Below, in pieces: positions 49,372 through 58,504 of a stretch of DNA of 64,000 nt. The notes beneath the pieces are model-generated. The model was given only the letters and a program-made list of their open reading frames with translations. It was not told the DNA's origin and did no database searches. The stretch is from Microcoleus sp. FACHB-1515 (GTDB lineage Bacteria; Cyanobacteriota; Cyanobacteriia; Elainellales; Elainellaceae): contig NZ_JACJPO010000077.1 in assembly GCF_014696105.1 (NCBI RefSeq), forward strand, positions 1 through 64,000, in the 5' to 3' direction. How positions within the stretch are numbered: the stretch's first letter is position 1; the number at the start of each line of letters is the position of its first letter. Made by a program: the position numbers and the translations under genes.

Positions 49372-51663
49372 TTAGCGTTCCTGATCTGGAGCCGCACTGA
49401 CTGGGCTGCGATCGCGCTGCCGTCTTGCTTCTGCTGCGGGCGCGTCTTGAACCTGACCCAGCCGATCGATCGCCTGCACCATTTCGTGAGTTGGAATTGT
49501 GCAGAGCGCAACATCGGCAACAGAGTTGTTGCGATCGCCCAGCGTGGCTTGCAGTACGAGGTCTTTATGGGCGTTATGCCCCAGAATCGTGGTGCGATCG
49601 TTCTCGCGAGCCACATCGAATCGGTATTTTGGCCGTCCCTGTTCGTTCCACTGAATTGAGCTGGCCGCCTCAGCGGTGAAGCGATCGGGAAAGTGCTGCT
49701 CAAGCGAGTGGACAAACGCTTGGGCGGCTCCTTGCTGTTCAAGCGCGGCAGCAGATTGAGGCAGTCGTGCCAGCGCCGTTTTGTCGTCGGCACTGAGCTG
49801 ATCGGTCGTAATCTGCCAAGCGTTCTGGTTGGCGGGTTTATGAGCGGCAAACTGCTGATTGAACTTGCCATCTTCTAGGGCTGTGCCAACCACCGTCTGC
49901 TCTAGCGAAATCGTTGTACCGCGATCGGATTCGGTGAGATAGATGAAGCGATCGTGGCTGAGCGGAACCGGGCTGTGGTTAAGGTCAATGTGTTCGACGG
50001 TGGCGATCGTCTTGGCGTAGGCCGCCAGTGCTTCGACACAAAGCGTTTGCTGCTGCTTGGTTTGCTGATCGCTCAAAATATCTTCGAGCGGATTGGCTCC
50101 AGGAGTCGAGGACACAAGGGGCGTGATTGGCGTATGGTCTGGCGCGTGACGTTGAGTGGAAGGCGTTGCAGGTTTATCCTCCAAAGCGATCGATTGTGTT
50201 TGTATGGTCGAATCTGAGATTGGCAGGGGCGTGTCGCTGGTGTGAACCTTGTCGTTAGACGACTGCTGCTCCAGCTTGGCTTCGAGCAGTGCTTCAAGCC
50301 GATCGAGGCGCTGCTCTAATCGGGTCATCCGCTTTTCGAGTGCGGCAATTTGCGCTTCAATGCTGGCCTTGGGGTCAAACTGAGGGAGGTCGTTGGCGAT
50401 CGACTGGTAGTTGGGGTCGAGCTTGCGACCGACTTCATCGAGTTTGTCAATGCTGGTTTTCGGCTCAGCGGTCGGGGGTGCTGCTTGCGATGGCGGCGAT
50501 GATTTTCGAGAAGGCGAAGCAGACTGCGCCTGCGTTGTTGGTTGAGCAGGAACAGTGGGATCTTCAAGCTGCTCGGCTTTTTGGTGCAGCGTAGCAACGT
50601 CCTCATCGAAGGCAACCTGTCGCTCTGCGAGTGCTTTGAGGCGATCGCGCTGGTGGGCATCTTTGGCAACTTTGTAAAGCAGCGCGATCGTACTGACACC
50701 AGCAATCGCGGTTTGAGCGCTGAGGCCAGAGACGGTCGCGCCGTCGATTTCTGCACTTGATTGAGCGACTCGACGGCTAACGTCAGCGGCAGCCTGTGCG
50801 AGTTCACCTTCGATCGGTTCGACTTGGACATGACGACGGCGAACTGGCTCCGGGTCAACTTCAAGCTGCGATCGATCGCGCTTTTGGCTGGCGGCACGAG
50901 CAGACGATTGGGACGAAGGGCGAGTGCGAGGCGGCGCTGGCACAAATTGGGCTTCGTCTTCTAGCTCATCTCCGGTTTCGTCAACGTCCAGCTCTTCATC
51001 TTCGGCCTGTGGGCGCGATCGAGAACGGGCGCGACTTGTAGTCTGGCTGGATGCGGATTCGATTTCACCAAGAAGCTGCGTAGCTTTGGTCGATCGACGG
51101 CTGCGGTTAGGGCGGGTTGCCGAGTCGTCAGCGGTTGCGTTGTCCGCATCGGCATCATCAAACAGATCATCGCCAAGATCAGGAGCTGCAACAGCACGGC
51201 GATCGCGGCGAGTCGCAGATTTGCCCGAACTGCTGCGATCGCGAGCTGCGGCTTTGGCTTTGCTGCGATCGGGAACTTCAAGGAATTCGAGTCCCTTGGG
51301 GCTGAAGTCGTAATCTGGGTCAATGTTGCCCTGATCATCGACGAGGCCGAGGTTCGTTGCCAGATATTTCGCCGTCGTCCACTGGTGCGGGCTATCTGCC
51401 AGGGAAAGATGAAATTCGACGACTTTGCCGTGATTGCCCTTGACCAAATCAACCCCGATCGGGTCGTTCCCGCCTTGGGCGCTAAAGTCTTCGACGTAAG
51501 CAGCGAAATCCTGCCAGGATTTGAACTGCCCCACATCGGCGGCATCAACCGCAGCGTCGAGCGTGTCGAGGATGTAGTTGAGGTCGGCTTCGTCAGTTAG
51601 GTAGCTATTGCCGTTGTCACGATGCGATTTTGAACGGGAAGAAACAGAAGGTCGAGTTGCCAT
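49372..51663 (-). CDS. Large low-complexity protein of unknown function in the transfer operon
   Basis: The product has 763 residues from ATG 51663. Residues 20-130 form a globular acidic domain (DEADLNYILDTLDAAVDAADVGQFKSWQDFAAYVEDF and KGNHGKVVEFHLSLADSPHQWTTAKYLATNLGL). Then comes a long Ser/Arg/Asp-rich disordered region, a coiled coil (about 425-470, IAALEKRMTRLEQRLDRLEALLEAKLEQ) and a C-terminal alpha/beta domain of about 200 residues (YLTESDRGTTISLEQTVV). No family is recognised. It lies between the polymerase-like and pilin-like genes, so a relaxosome or transfer role is possible. Confidence 0.7.
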   Translation of the reverse strand: MATRPSVSSRSKSHRDNGNSYLTDEADLNYILDTLDAAVDAADVGQFKSWQDFAAYVEDFSAQGGNDPIGVDLVKGNHGKVVEFHLSLADSPHQWTTAKYLATNLGLVDDQGNIDPDYDFSPKGLEFLEVPDRSKAKAAARDRSSSGKSATRRDRRAVAAPDLGDDLFDDADADNATADDSATRPNRSRRSTKATQLLGEIESASSQTTSRARSRSRPQAEDEELDVDETGDELEDEAQFVPAPPRTRPSSQSSARAASQKRDRSQLEVDPEPVRRRHVQVEPIEGELAQAAADVSRRVAQSSAEIDGATVSGLSAQTAIAGVSTIALLYKVAKDAHQRDRLKALAERQVAFDEDVATLHQKAEQLEDPTVPAQPTTQAQSASPSRKSSPPSQAAPPTAEPKTSIDKLDEVGRKLDPNYQSIANDLPQFDPKASIEAQIAALEKRMTRLEQRLDRLEALLEAKLEQQSSNDKVHTSDTPLPISDSTIQTQSIALEDKPATPSTQRHAPDHTPITPLVSSTPGANPLEDILSDQQTKQQQTLCVEALAAYAKTIATVEHIDLNHSPVPLSHDRFIYLTESDRGTTISLEQTVVGTALEDGKFNQQFAAHKPANQNAWQITTDQLSADDKTALARLPQSAAALEQQGAAQAFVHSLEQHFPDRFTAEAASSIQWNEQGRPKYRFDVARENDRTTILGHNAHKDLVLQATLGDRNNSVADVALCTIPTHEMVQAIDRLGQVQDAPAAEARRQRDRSPVSAAPDQER

Positions 51664-51701
51664 AGCCTGCAAGAAAAAGCAGAAACTAAGGCAACTGTGA
51701 A

Positions 51702-54700
51702 TTAACGCTCTAGCGTCGATGTGTTGCGGCTGTGTCGCGGCTGTGAAGCGATCGATTGCGCTGGGGGCTGCACGGGCAGGCGATCGACAGCAGAAGCAGG
51801 CGGCTCGTCAAAAGCAATTTGAATTGCAGCAAGGTGAGTGGAACTGAGCGGAATTTCGTCTTGGCCTGCTCGATCGATCGCACCTTGCCAAATTGGGTTT
51901 CTCTGCTCGTCGTAGGCCGTAAAGCTGCGATCGGCAGCATCAACCCGAACCGCAAACGGCCCCAGCCGAAAGCGCACCGCTTGCGTTTCATCGTGAACCT
52001 GTTGCAGTTCACGCCGCAGCGAGTTCACACTTAGCGTAGCCGTATCCGTTTGGGCTTCCAGGGGTGGAACGTAGACGCGATCGGGCTGGGTGTGGAGCCG
52101 CAAAATTTTATCTTGTGGCTCGATCGTGGCTTCAATCCGACTGCCGATCGGCAGCTTCGGCGATTGCGGCGTGAACATGCCGAGAAATTTGCCGTTAAGC
52201 GTGAGGGCGGGAACGCCGCTGTAGCGATCGAATTCGGGGTGATTGGGGTCAAGCTGGTACGGCTCAACCGTGAGTTCGATGGTTTGAGTGCGCCAGCTTG
52301 ACGAGTGGAAGTTTGTGTTGGCGTAAGCGTTGCGATCGATGCCCTGCACCAACAGTTCGTGAATTTGATAGGTTTCGAGCCGCTGGCAAATCTCTTCGGT
52401 AAACAGGTTATAAACCAGTGCGCCCTGACTCGGTTCTTGCTCAGAAGTTGTCCAGTGCTTGTATTCGGTCGGGGGCACAATCCGATCGGGCAGCGTCTCG
52501 AAAGTGGGATCGAGGTCGTTACCCCCAAAGCGTCGATCGAGAAGTTGAACGTTGGCTTCGCGCAAATTGGGCAAGATGAATTCCACAACGGGCAGATTCG
52601 GGTTGACAACGGCAACAAACTCGATACCCTTAGCCTGAAGCGACTCGCGCCAGTACAGCGGACCGTTGCGATCGCGACTGTCCCCGTTGCCATCTGTAAG
52701 CGGTTTTTGAAAGGGAACCGTCAGCACATGAGTATCGATTGGCAAGGCGCGGTTGGGCAGCTTGCGCTCCTGCTCAAATTCAAACGTGATCTTCATGCCC
52801 TGCGCGGACTGCAACGACTTTTTGCGATCGACGCTTTCGCTGGGCATTTTATGCTGCTCGTGCCATAGCGCTGCTGCGGCCTGCATCCGGCGATTCGGAG
52901 CGCTCGGCGGAAAGGCGCGGTTTACTTTTTCTTCGTAAGCCTGATAAAGATCACCTAGCTCAGTTTGAAACTGGTCGCGATCGAAGCGTCCCTGACTACT
53001 GGTGCAGCGGCGACGAATGCGACTGGTTGCCCGCTTCACCTCTTCTGAGACTTGAGCTGCCCAATCTTTGAGATTCGAGTTGCGCGGCGGCTCAAATAGA
53101 AACTGGAAGTAGTGGCGATCGAGCTTTTGCAATCGAGCCGCCTCCCACTGGGGATTGACCGCTTCTCGCGCCAACAGGTCAACCGAGCTTTCGCCAACGG
53201 CTGGCAGCGGAAATTTGCGGTAGCAGTCGGGGTGCTTGAGAAAGTCGAAGAAGGGGACAGGGTGCTGCTTTTTCCAGGCGATGCAGTCGTCAATCAGCAT
53301 TGGGTCAGTATCAGCAATGCGCAGGGCGCTTTTGCCATAGTCTACTTCGACCTGAAGGCCATCAAAGCAGCGGTTGAGCAGCGATCGCTGAGCAGCACGA
53401 AACTGCTTTGGCTGTTCACGCGGATTAGAGCTAGAACACTGCACTCGACCGATGTAGTTGGCGATGCGTCCGACGCTGTGATTGCTGCTGGCGACGGCGA
53501 TCGAAGCGAGATTGCGGTATTTGCGATCGCCCTGCTCGTCGCGAATGTCGAGGTAAGACTGCTTGGGGCGCTGCGTCACCGGGTCGAAATCATATTTGGC
53601 GTTTGCGCCTGCCCAGTAACATTCGCGGGCAACGTTGGGATAGTCGCGAGCCAGCAGGTACGCTGCTTCATCGCCGTCAAAATCCATCTGGTGAAATTCA
53701 GCCGCATCACCGGGGTCGCCTTGGCTTTCGCCGCGAATTGCGATCGTGCCTTTGAGCCGACTGAGCGTCGGATGAGCCACGTTGACATATTTGCGGATGT
53801 TGTCGCGGTTGATGATCGGGTAGCGGGTGAGCAGCACAATTTCGCCGTCGGGCACACCGGGAATGCACACCTGACTGCGATCGAGTTCGCTGGCGCTGGC
53901 GGGAATTGCCATGCCCGATCGAAACTTGACGGCGCTTTTGCTGGCGAGATTGTTCCAGGCTCTAGCGGTGGCGCGTTCGAGGTAAACGCCAAACCGGGGT
54001 GAACTAGTCAGCAGTCCGAGTCGATCGCTTCGCAGCAGGCGAATCATCTTGGTGTCTTCGCGCTGTTCAGTAGAGTTGCGATCGTCATTGTCATCTGGGG
54101 TGTCGATCGAATCATCGCTGCCGCTGTGCTGCTTACGCTGGTCGTGCTGCTCAATTAGATAGGCAATCAGGCGGCGCGGATCTTTTTGCAAATCGCGAAG
54201 CTGCTGGGCAGCTCTTGCGGTAGCAGGGCCAAAATCAGTTCGCACCGCATCCGGCGAAAACCACTGGATGAACTGCCAGCTACAGTTGAACTGAGAATTT
54301 CTCGCGTTGCTGCGGTTGCCCAGTGCCGCTAGTGGCAGGGTGTAGGTGCGGCAGTCAAGGTTGCGCTTCGGCTTGATTGAGGAGCGATCGAGAATGATGT
54401 CGCAATCTTCTTGTTCGCACAAGCGCTGATGCTGCAACAGTGTTCCCTTAGCGATGAAGCTTCCAGGTGGCGCATCCTCGCTGTGGGCAGCAGCCTGGTC
54501 GCGGTAGCCGAGCCGAAACTGAAACGGACGACTGGAACTGCCGCCGAGGGCTTCAACGATCCAGGGCGCAGCTTTGCCGTGACAATCGTTGGTTTTGTAG
54601 CGAGCAAATTTGGGGTCTTGGTAATCGACGAGCTTGACGCGCAACTCGGCAAAGCGTCCGCCGCCTTCATGACAGTTGCTCGTCAGTAGCGATCCGTAGT

Positions 54701-55040
54701 TACAGGCTTTATCTGGCTCGATGTCAAAAAGCTGGTTAATTTTATCTTTGAGGGCGCGATCGGCATAGTAGTAGTTTTTGCCAGAAGAAAAGGCAAGCTG
54801 GCGAAGATTGCCATCGTCAAATTCGCGCATACACAAATGTTTGGGATCGCCTGGATTGTCAAAGTCCTGGTCGATCTTGACGATGAGGAGCGATCGCAAT
54901 TCTTCGAGGTCGAAGAGATCTTGCAGCAGCGTATTGGCGAGCTTGACTGGCTCTAGAAATTCGCCTTTGCCGCTGGAAGCAGAGCCGTCAAATACGGGAA
55001 CGCGGAGTGTTCCATCTTTGAGTCGAATCGTTTTTGCCAT
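51702..55040 (-). CDS. Putative double-psi-barrel RNA polymerase-like protein
   Basis: The 1112-residue product contains LLTRYPIINRDNIRKY (403-418), then, after a spacer with GTIAIRG, FHQMDFDGDEAAYLLA (449-464). The DFDGD aspartates 453, 455 and 457, preceded by an R-x-P-x(2)-x-R element, reproduce the active-site NADFDGD and upstream arginine segment of RNA polymerase beta-prime and of single-chain relatives such as phage YonO and eukaryotic RdRPs. Upstream, DCHGKAAPW (152-160) and GSFIAKGTLL (193-202) could be the lysine-bearing first barrel (beta-like). The order lysine barrel, then DFDGD barrel, matches single-chain enzymes. The C-terminal third is beta-rich and unassigned. Activity, template and product are unknown. 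It follows the ThiF gene by 74 bases in the same operon. Confidence 0.65.
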   Translation of the reverse strand: MAKTIRLKDGTLRVPVFDGSASSGKGEFLEPVKLANTLLQDLFDLEELRSLLIVKIDQDFDNPGDPKHLCMREFDDGNLRQLAFSSGKNYYYADRALKDKINQLFDIEPDKACNYGSLLTSNCHEGGGRFAELRVKLVDYQDPKFARYKTNDCHGKAAPWIVEALGGSSSRPFQFRLGYRDQAAAHSEDAPPGSFIAKGTLLQHQRLCEQEDCDIILDRSSIKPKRNLDCRTYTLPLAALGNRSNARNSQFNCSWQFIQWFSPDAVRTDFGPATARAAQQLRDLQKDPRRLIAYLIEQHDQRKQHSGSDDSIDTPDDNDDRNSTEQREDTKMIRLLRSDRLGLLTSSPRFGVYLERATARAWNNLASKSAVKFRSGMAIPASASELDRSQVCIPGVPDGEIVLLTRYPIINRDNIRKYVNVAHPTLSRLKGTIAIRGESQGDPGDAAEFHQMDFDGDEAAYLLARDYPNVARECYWAGANAKYDFDPVTQRPKQSYLDIRDEQGDRKYRNLASIAVASSNHSVGRIANYIGRVQCSSSNPREQPKQFRAAQRSLLNRCFDGLQVEVDYGKSALRIADTDPMLIDDCIAWKKQHPVPFFDFLKHPDCYRKFPLPAVGESSVDLLAREAVNPQWEAARLQKLDRHYFQFLFEPPRNSNLKDWAAQVSEEVKRATSRIRRRCTSSQGRFDRDQFQTELGDLYQAYEEKVNRAFPPSAPNRRMQAAAALWHEQHKMPSESVDRKKSLQSAQGMKITFEFEQERKLPNRALPIDTHVLTVPFQKPLTDGNGDSRDRNGPLYWRESLQAKGIEFVAVVNPNLPVVEFILPNLREANVQLLDRRFGGNDLDPTFETLPDRIVPPTEYKHWTTSEQEPSQGALVYNLFTEEICQRLETYQIHELLVQGIDRNAYANTNFHSSSWRTQTIELTVEPYQLDPNHPEFDRYSGVPALTLNGKFLGMFTPQSPKLPIGSRIEATIEPQDKILRLHTQPDRVYVPPLEAQTDTATLSVNSLRRELQQVHDETQAVRFRLGPFAVRVDAADRSFTAYDEQRNPIWQGAIDRAGQDEIPLSSTHLAAIQIAFDEPPASAVDRLPVQPPAQSIASQPRHSRNTSTLER

Positions 55041-55114
55041 AGCGACACGAAAAAGTGAACGGTTGCAGTGGGGTGATAGGGAACCCCGAGGGAAGGCGCG
55101 ATCGCGCCCTGCGA

Positions 55115-55975
55115 CTAAAGCGCGTTTGAGCGCAAAGGCATCGATCGAGTGTGACGGCTGCGGATGTCAGCGGCTTGACCCAGCAGTTGCGCGATTGTGT
55201 CAGCAGTGATGTAGCGCGATCGCGTACTGCCCGTTTCTAGATCGAAGTCGGTGAGGAAATGCTTGAGGCGATTGCTCATTAATTGCGCGATCAGCACCAG
55301 CGCCAGTGTCGCGGCCATCTGATTCGCGCTCATAGTTTGATCATCCCCCTCAACGCAGCGAAACTGCGGCGCGGCGGGCGATTCGTCAAAACTCAGTTCT
55401 GGCAGGATGACGGTAGGAGCAGGCAGTGCCCAAGCTCCGATCGCCTGAAACTGGTAGAAGTTCGGGTCATCCTGAAGATGAGAGCCGATCGCCACCTGCC
55501 CCGACGTGCGGTGATTGCCGCAGTCAACCAGCCAAAGGCGCGGCAGCGTCCAATTGCGATTGTGCGGCAGGGCGGCGGCCATGCTGCGGCGAGCGGCGGC
55601 ATTATCGACACAGCCACACAGCAGCGTCAGCGTTTCGGTACTCGGCTGAATCCAGGCTGGGTCAAAGACTTGATCGATCGCAACGACTGGCAAGGTAGAG
55701 GTCAAAGACAGACGCAGCGCCATCGCTCTCGCTTTGTTTGCACCCAGTTCCGCCGCGCTGAAGTTTTGCCGCGTCAGATTTTGGCGTTCCACTGTATCCG
55801 GGTCAACCAGCGTTAAGGTGATCGATCGATACGGTGATGATTGAGCGATCGCCCAGCGAGCCAGCATCGGCGCAAGCCACGATCCAGTTCCACCCACGCC
55901 AACTAGCCAAATGTCAATGGCGCGGTAGTCAAAGGTGACAATGCGCTGCGCGTTGAGATAGTCAAGATTTAGCAT
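55115..55975 (-). CDS. PRTRC-type ThiF/E1-like adenylyltransferase
   Basis: The 286-residue product has a Rossmann ATP site WLVGVGGTGSWLAPMLAR (G26-x-G28-G29-x-G31-S32), then LVDPDTVERQNLTRQNF, and GCVDNAAARRSM, the standard E1/MoeB/ThiF motifs in the version found in PRTRC cassettes. It should adenylate the C-terminus of a ubiquitin-like protein, here the product at 58091-58504. No CxxC zinc pair is seen. It overlaps the JAMM gene by seven bases. Confidence 0.85.
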   Translation of the reverse strand: MLNLDYLNAQRIVTFDYRAIDIWLVGVGGTGSWLAPMLARWAIAQSSPYRSITLTLVDPDTVERQNLTRQNFSAAELGANKARAMALRLSLTSTLPVVAIDQVFDPAWIQPSTETLTLLCGCVDNAAARRSMAAALPHNRNWTLPRLWLVDCGNHRTSGQVAIGSHLQDDPNFYQFQAIGAWALPAPTVILPELSFDESPAAPQFRCVEGDDQTMSANQMAATLALVLIAQLMSNRLKHFLTDFDLETGSTRSRYITADTIAQLLGQAADIRSRHTRSMPLRSNAL

Positions 55976-56595
55976 GGCGCATTCTCAAAGGCGGCATCGA
56001 TGAAGTGGTCTGCGCCTTCGGCAACCCAGGCTGTTGGAATTATCCAGTAATGGCCGAAGATGCCGACGCGAGTGAGAATTTGCGGCGTTGGCAGGTGCAA
56101 CTGGCCGAGAACGATGTAGAGGCGAAATCCGACTTCATCGGCGTTGTCGGTGTCTGAGAAATAAGCCGGATAGCGCTGGTGCGAGTGCAGATCGATCGTG
56201 GCGCTGTAGTAAGACGAATCTGGCTGATCGGGCGGGTGGCAGGTCGAATTCTCTTGAATTTGGTCGGGAACGACAAGCTGCCAGCTCGAATTCTCATACA
56301 CGAAATGACACAGCAGTTCTTTAGACTCAGTGCAGGCGGCATAGCAGCGCTGCCACGCTTGCAGCAGCAAAAATTCAGGCAGGCGCGGCGTGAGCTGGAC
56401 GATCGGAGCGATCGCCCCCAGTCCGGGAATCACCCGATCGTACCAATGGATAGGAACGATCGCGACTAAGCCAGGACGAACGGCACGCACAAACACGCCG
56501 TTGCTGGCATACAGATATTCACGGTTCGAGCTGGTGTGTTCAGGTAGCGCGTCAGCCACCAGCTTGTGGTCAATGAGCGAAGTTAGTTGATCCAT
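55969..56595 (-). CDS. JAMM-type isopeptidase, PRTRC protein A
   Basis: The 208-residue product carries a perfect JAMM zinc motif: His137-x-His139-x7-Ser147-x2-Asp150 (HSHQRYPAYFSDTD). DEVGFRLYIVLGQL follows as in JAB/MPN domains. An upstream Glu needed for catalysis may be in the early strands. Such proteases remove or mature ubiquitin-like proteins. Overlaps with genes on both sides (26 and 7 bases) show tight translational linkage. Confidence 0.85.
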   Translation of the reverse strand: MDQLTSLIDHKLVADALPEHTSSNREYLYASNGVFVRAVRPGLVAIVPIHWYDRVIPGLGAIAPIVQLTPRLPEFLLLQAWQRCYAACTESKELLCHFVYENSSWQLVVPDQIQENSTCHPPDQPDSSYYSATIDLHSHQRYPAYFSDTDNADEVGFRLYIVLGQLHLPTPQILTRVGIFGHYWIIPTAWVAEGADHFIDAAFENAPC

Positions 56596-57322
56596 AAATC
56601 AGGCGATTGAGGCAGGTATCGATCGAAACTTGAGTGGAAATCAAATCTGGGAGGGGATAGCGGCGGCGACGATTGCGATCGAGCGTTTGAATCTGCTGGC
56701 AAATGTCGCGAAACTGCTTGGATTTGCCGCCCGTCCAGTGATGGCTGAAAGGACTTTGAATAAACAAATTCCAAGCGGCGACGATCGTTGTGGGATGCGC
56801 GATCGGCGGGTTGTTGTTGCCCCAGCAGATTTCGCCCGTTCCAGCGTTCACGTTCGGAAGGGGAGCCGCAAACGCGATCGAGTCGGGCGTTGGATTCGGG
56901 GTGTTCAGCGCCCACAGGTAATACTCTTGCTGACAGCCTGCAAAGACGAGGGGCGGAAGAGGAATCGTGAACGACGTATCGTTGTCGTGGGCGATCGTGA
57001 CCTGCTGAGCAGCGATCAGTTGCACAACCCAAGTGCCCTGCGGTGTCAGTGCCCAGCGCCACAAATTTGGGGGAAGGAAGCCGCTGTCGATCGGGTCGTG
57101 GCTAAAGGCAGTGCGAAGCGTAGCGGCATCGAGGCATTTGTATTGCGTTTGGCTGCCCGCCTGATACTGAAATAGATACCAGCCCTCCATAAACAGCAAG
57201 GCTGCTTGAATTGAAGTACCTGATAGAGACAATCGTTCTTGCTGGACGGGTGCAAGGATCTGTTCAACTATCTGGGCGGTGAGGTGAGTGGACGGGGGTG
57301 AGGAAGTTGGCAAGCGTTCCAT
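56570..57322 (-). CDS. E2-like protein, PRTRC protein B
   Basis: The 250-residue product has the beta-meander and flap of the prokaryotic E2 family D: IPLPPLVFAGCQQEYYLWAL (about 121-140), APLPNVNAGTGEICWGN (153-169) and a late helix with WNLFIQSPFSHHWTGGKS. Cys129 or Cys165 could be the acceptor, but neither is proved. It should act between the ThiF protein and target in ubiquitin-like conjugation. Confidence 0.75.
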   Translation of the reverse strand: MERLPTSSPPSTHLTAQIVEQILAPVQQERLSLSGTSIQAALLFMEGWYLFQYQAGSQTQYKCLDAATLRTAFSHDPIDSGFLPPNLWRWALTPQGTWVVQLIAAQQVTIAHDNDTSFTIPLPPLVFAGCQQEYYLWALNTPNPTPDSIAFAAPLPNVNAGTGEICWGNNNPPIAHPTTIVAAWNLFIQSPFSHHWTGGKSKQFRDICQQIQTLDRNRRRRYPLPDLISTQVSIDTCLNRLIYGSTNFAH

Positions 57323-58083
57323 TCGGTGATGAGCAAGTCAAAGTTGGATTCAAAATCTTCGTTTAGCCAGTCAATCAAGCTGGTGATGCGATTGAGGATC
57401 GATCGCGCCTTTTGCCACGATCGCGTCAGCCGCTGCACATTGACCGCTGACCAGGCGAACTCATCGCTATACTCCGGATGCAGATCGAGCCAGAGATTAC
57501 CAGTCGAGTGATTGAGCCAGTTGAGCGCGTGGGGCAGGTGTCGAATTGGCGTTGGACTCGATCGGCACTGACGGCGAAGCTGCTTGAAGTTGATGCGATC
57601 GGGAGGAGCAATGTCGGCAATCGATCGCCCGCTAATGTCGCGATACCATTCCTCCGTATCTCCATCGTCTTCAATCCATTCGCGCCCGTAGTCCGTGAAA
57701 ACCAGCAGCGCCTGCCAAGGTTGCATTAACTGGTCGAAGTCTTCTTCCCAGCACAGGCAGTAGCTCAGGATGGGAATTGTCCACAGGCGTTCTGTCCTTG
57801 CCGTATCGAGTGCCCATCCATTGAGTGGAAATAGATGTTCATCGACTAGGGCAAAAAATTCTTGCTCTAGTGCCGTGTGAGCGTTCGCATCGCTGTTGGG
57901 CACGAGGGCACGGCGCGATCGACAGTACGCCTGCGGAAAGTAAGTTTGGTGGAGCGATCGCAGCGTTTGCGCTAGCTGCTGATGTTCGATCCACCCCTGT
58001 AGCGATCGAGGCAGCCTTGCCGCTGGAGAAAGCTGCTGCGCCAAGGTGAGAACAGCAGCACGGCTATCGAGTGAAATTGGCAT
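57268..58083 (-). CDS. PRTRC protein F-like
   Basis: The 271-residue product sits between the Ub-like and E2-like genes, the place of protein F in PRTRC cassettes. The segment HALNWLNHSTGNLWLDLHPEY, followed by VQRLTRSWQKARSILNRITSLIDWL, resembles the C-terminal part of F proteins as I remember them. It is Trp-rich and acidic. Biochemical role is unknown. It overlaps the E2-like gene by 55 bases. Confidence 0.5.
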   Translation of the reverse strand: MPISLDSRAAVLTLAQQLSPAARLPRSLQGWIEHQQLAQTLRSLHQTYFPQAYCRSRRALVPNSDANAHTALEQEFFALVDEHLFPLNGWALDTARTERLWTIPILSYCLCWEEDFDQLMQPWQALLVFTDYGREWIEDDGDTEEWYRDISGRSIADIAPPDRINFKQLRRQCRSSPTPIRHLPHALNWLNHSTGNLWLDLHPEYSDEFAWSAVNVQRLTRSWQKARSILNRITSLIDWLNEDFESNFDLLITEWNACQLPHPRPLTSPPR

Positions 58084-58090
58084 GATTGAT

Positions 58091-58504
58091 TCAAATTTTC
58101 AGCGGCAGCACACTCGCATCGACGCGGCACAGGTAGAGCAGACTGCGATCGACGCACTCAATATCCCTGATCGATCGCTCAAGCTCAGCAACCAAATCGC
58201 TAGCAGCAATTTTGCGGTTTGAATGCAGCAGCGCGATCGCTGGATTGATGTTGGCAGGGGCAGCAATCAGATGATCGATCGGAGTAGAAACCGCTTTTGC
58301 GCCGGGTTTACGGCGAATTTGAATCGGTTCTCCATCCTTACGCTCGATCGTGGCTTCTTTCAATTGGGGATGAATCGGCGCAAAGGCATCACGCAACTTT
58401 TGATCGTCGTCAGCAATGCAGCGGGGAACCGGATGCTGCTGGCCTTCATAAACGACAATTACCGTCTCTTGCAAATCAAAGGTCGAGGATTCTGGTGTAG
58501 TCAT
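58091..58504 (-). CDS. Ubiquitin-like protein (PRTRC protein C) with C-terminal extension
   Basis: The product has 137 residues from ATG 58504, which overlaps the upstream TGA. Residues 12-70 (ETVIVVYEGQQHPVPRCIADDDQKLRDAFAPIHPQLKEATIERKDGEPIQIRRKPGAKA) match the ubiquitin-like PRTRC C protein. In usual members the protein ends about here, but this one continues for 67 residues with a helical tail (ERSIRDIECVDRSLLYLCRVDASVLPLKI). The tail either is a fused domain or must be cut off, perhaps by the JAMM protease, before activation. Confidence 0.75.
   Translation of the reverse strand: MTTPESSTFDLQETVIVVYEGQQHPVPRCIADDDQKLRDAFAPIHPQLKEATIERKDGEPIQIRRKPGAKAVSTPIDHLIAAPANINPAIALLHSNRKIAASDLVAELERSIRDIECVDRSLLYLCRVDASVLPLKI

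Noticed and set aside
53112-54002. 296-codon plus-strand ORF opposite the polymerase-like gene
   Set aside because: It overlaps the DFDGD region of a well-supported gene, starts internally and has no neighbours on its strand.
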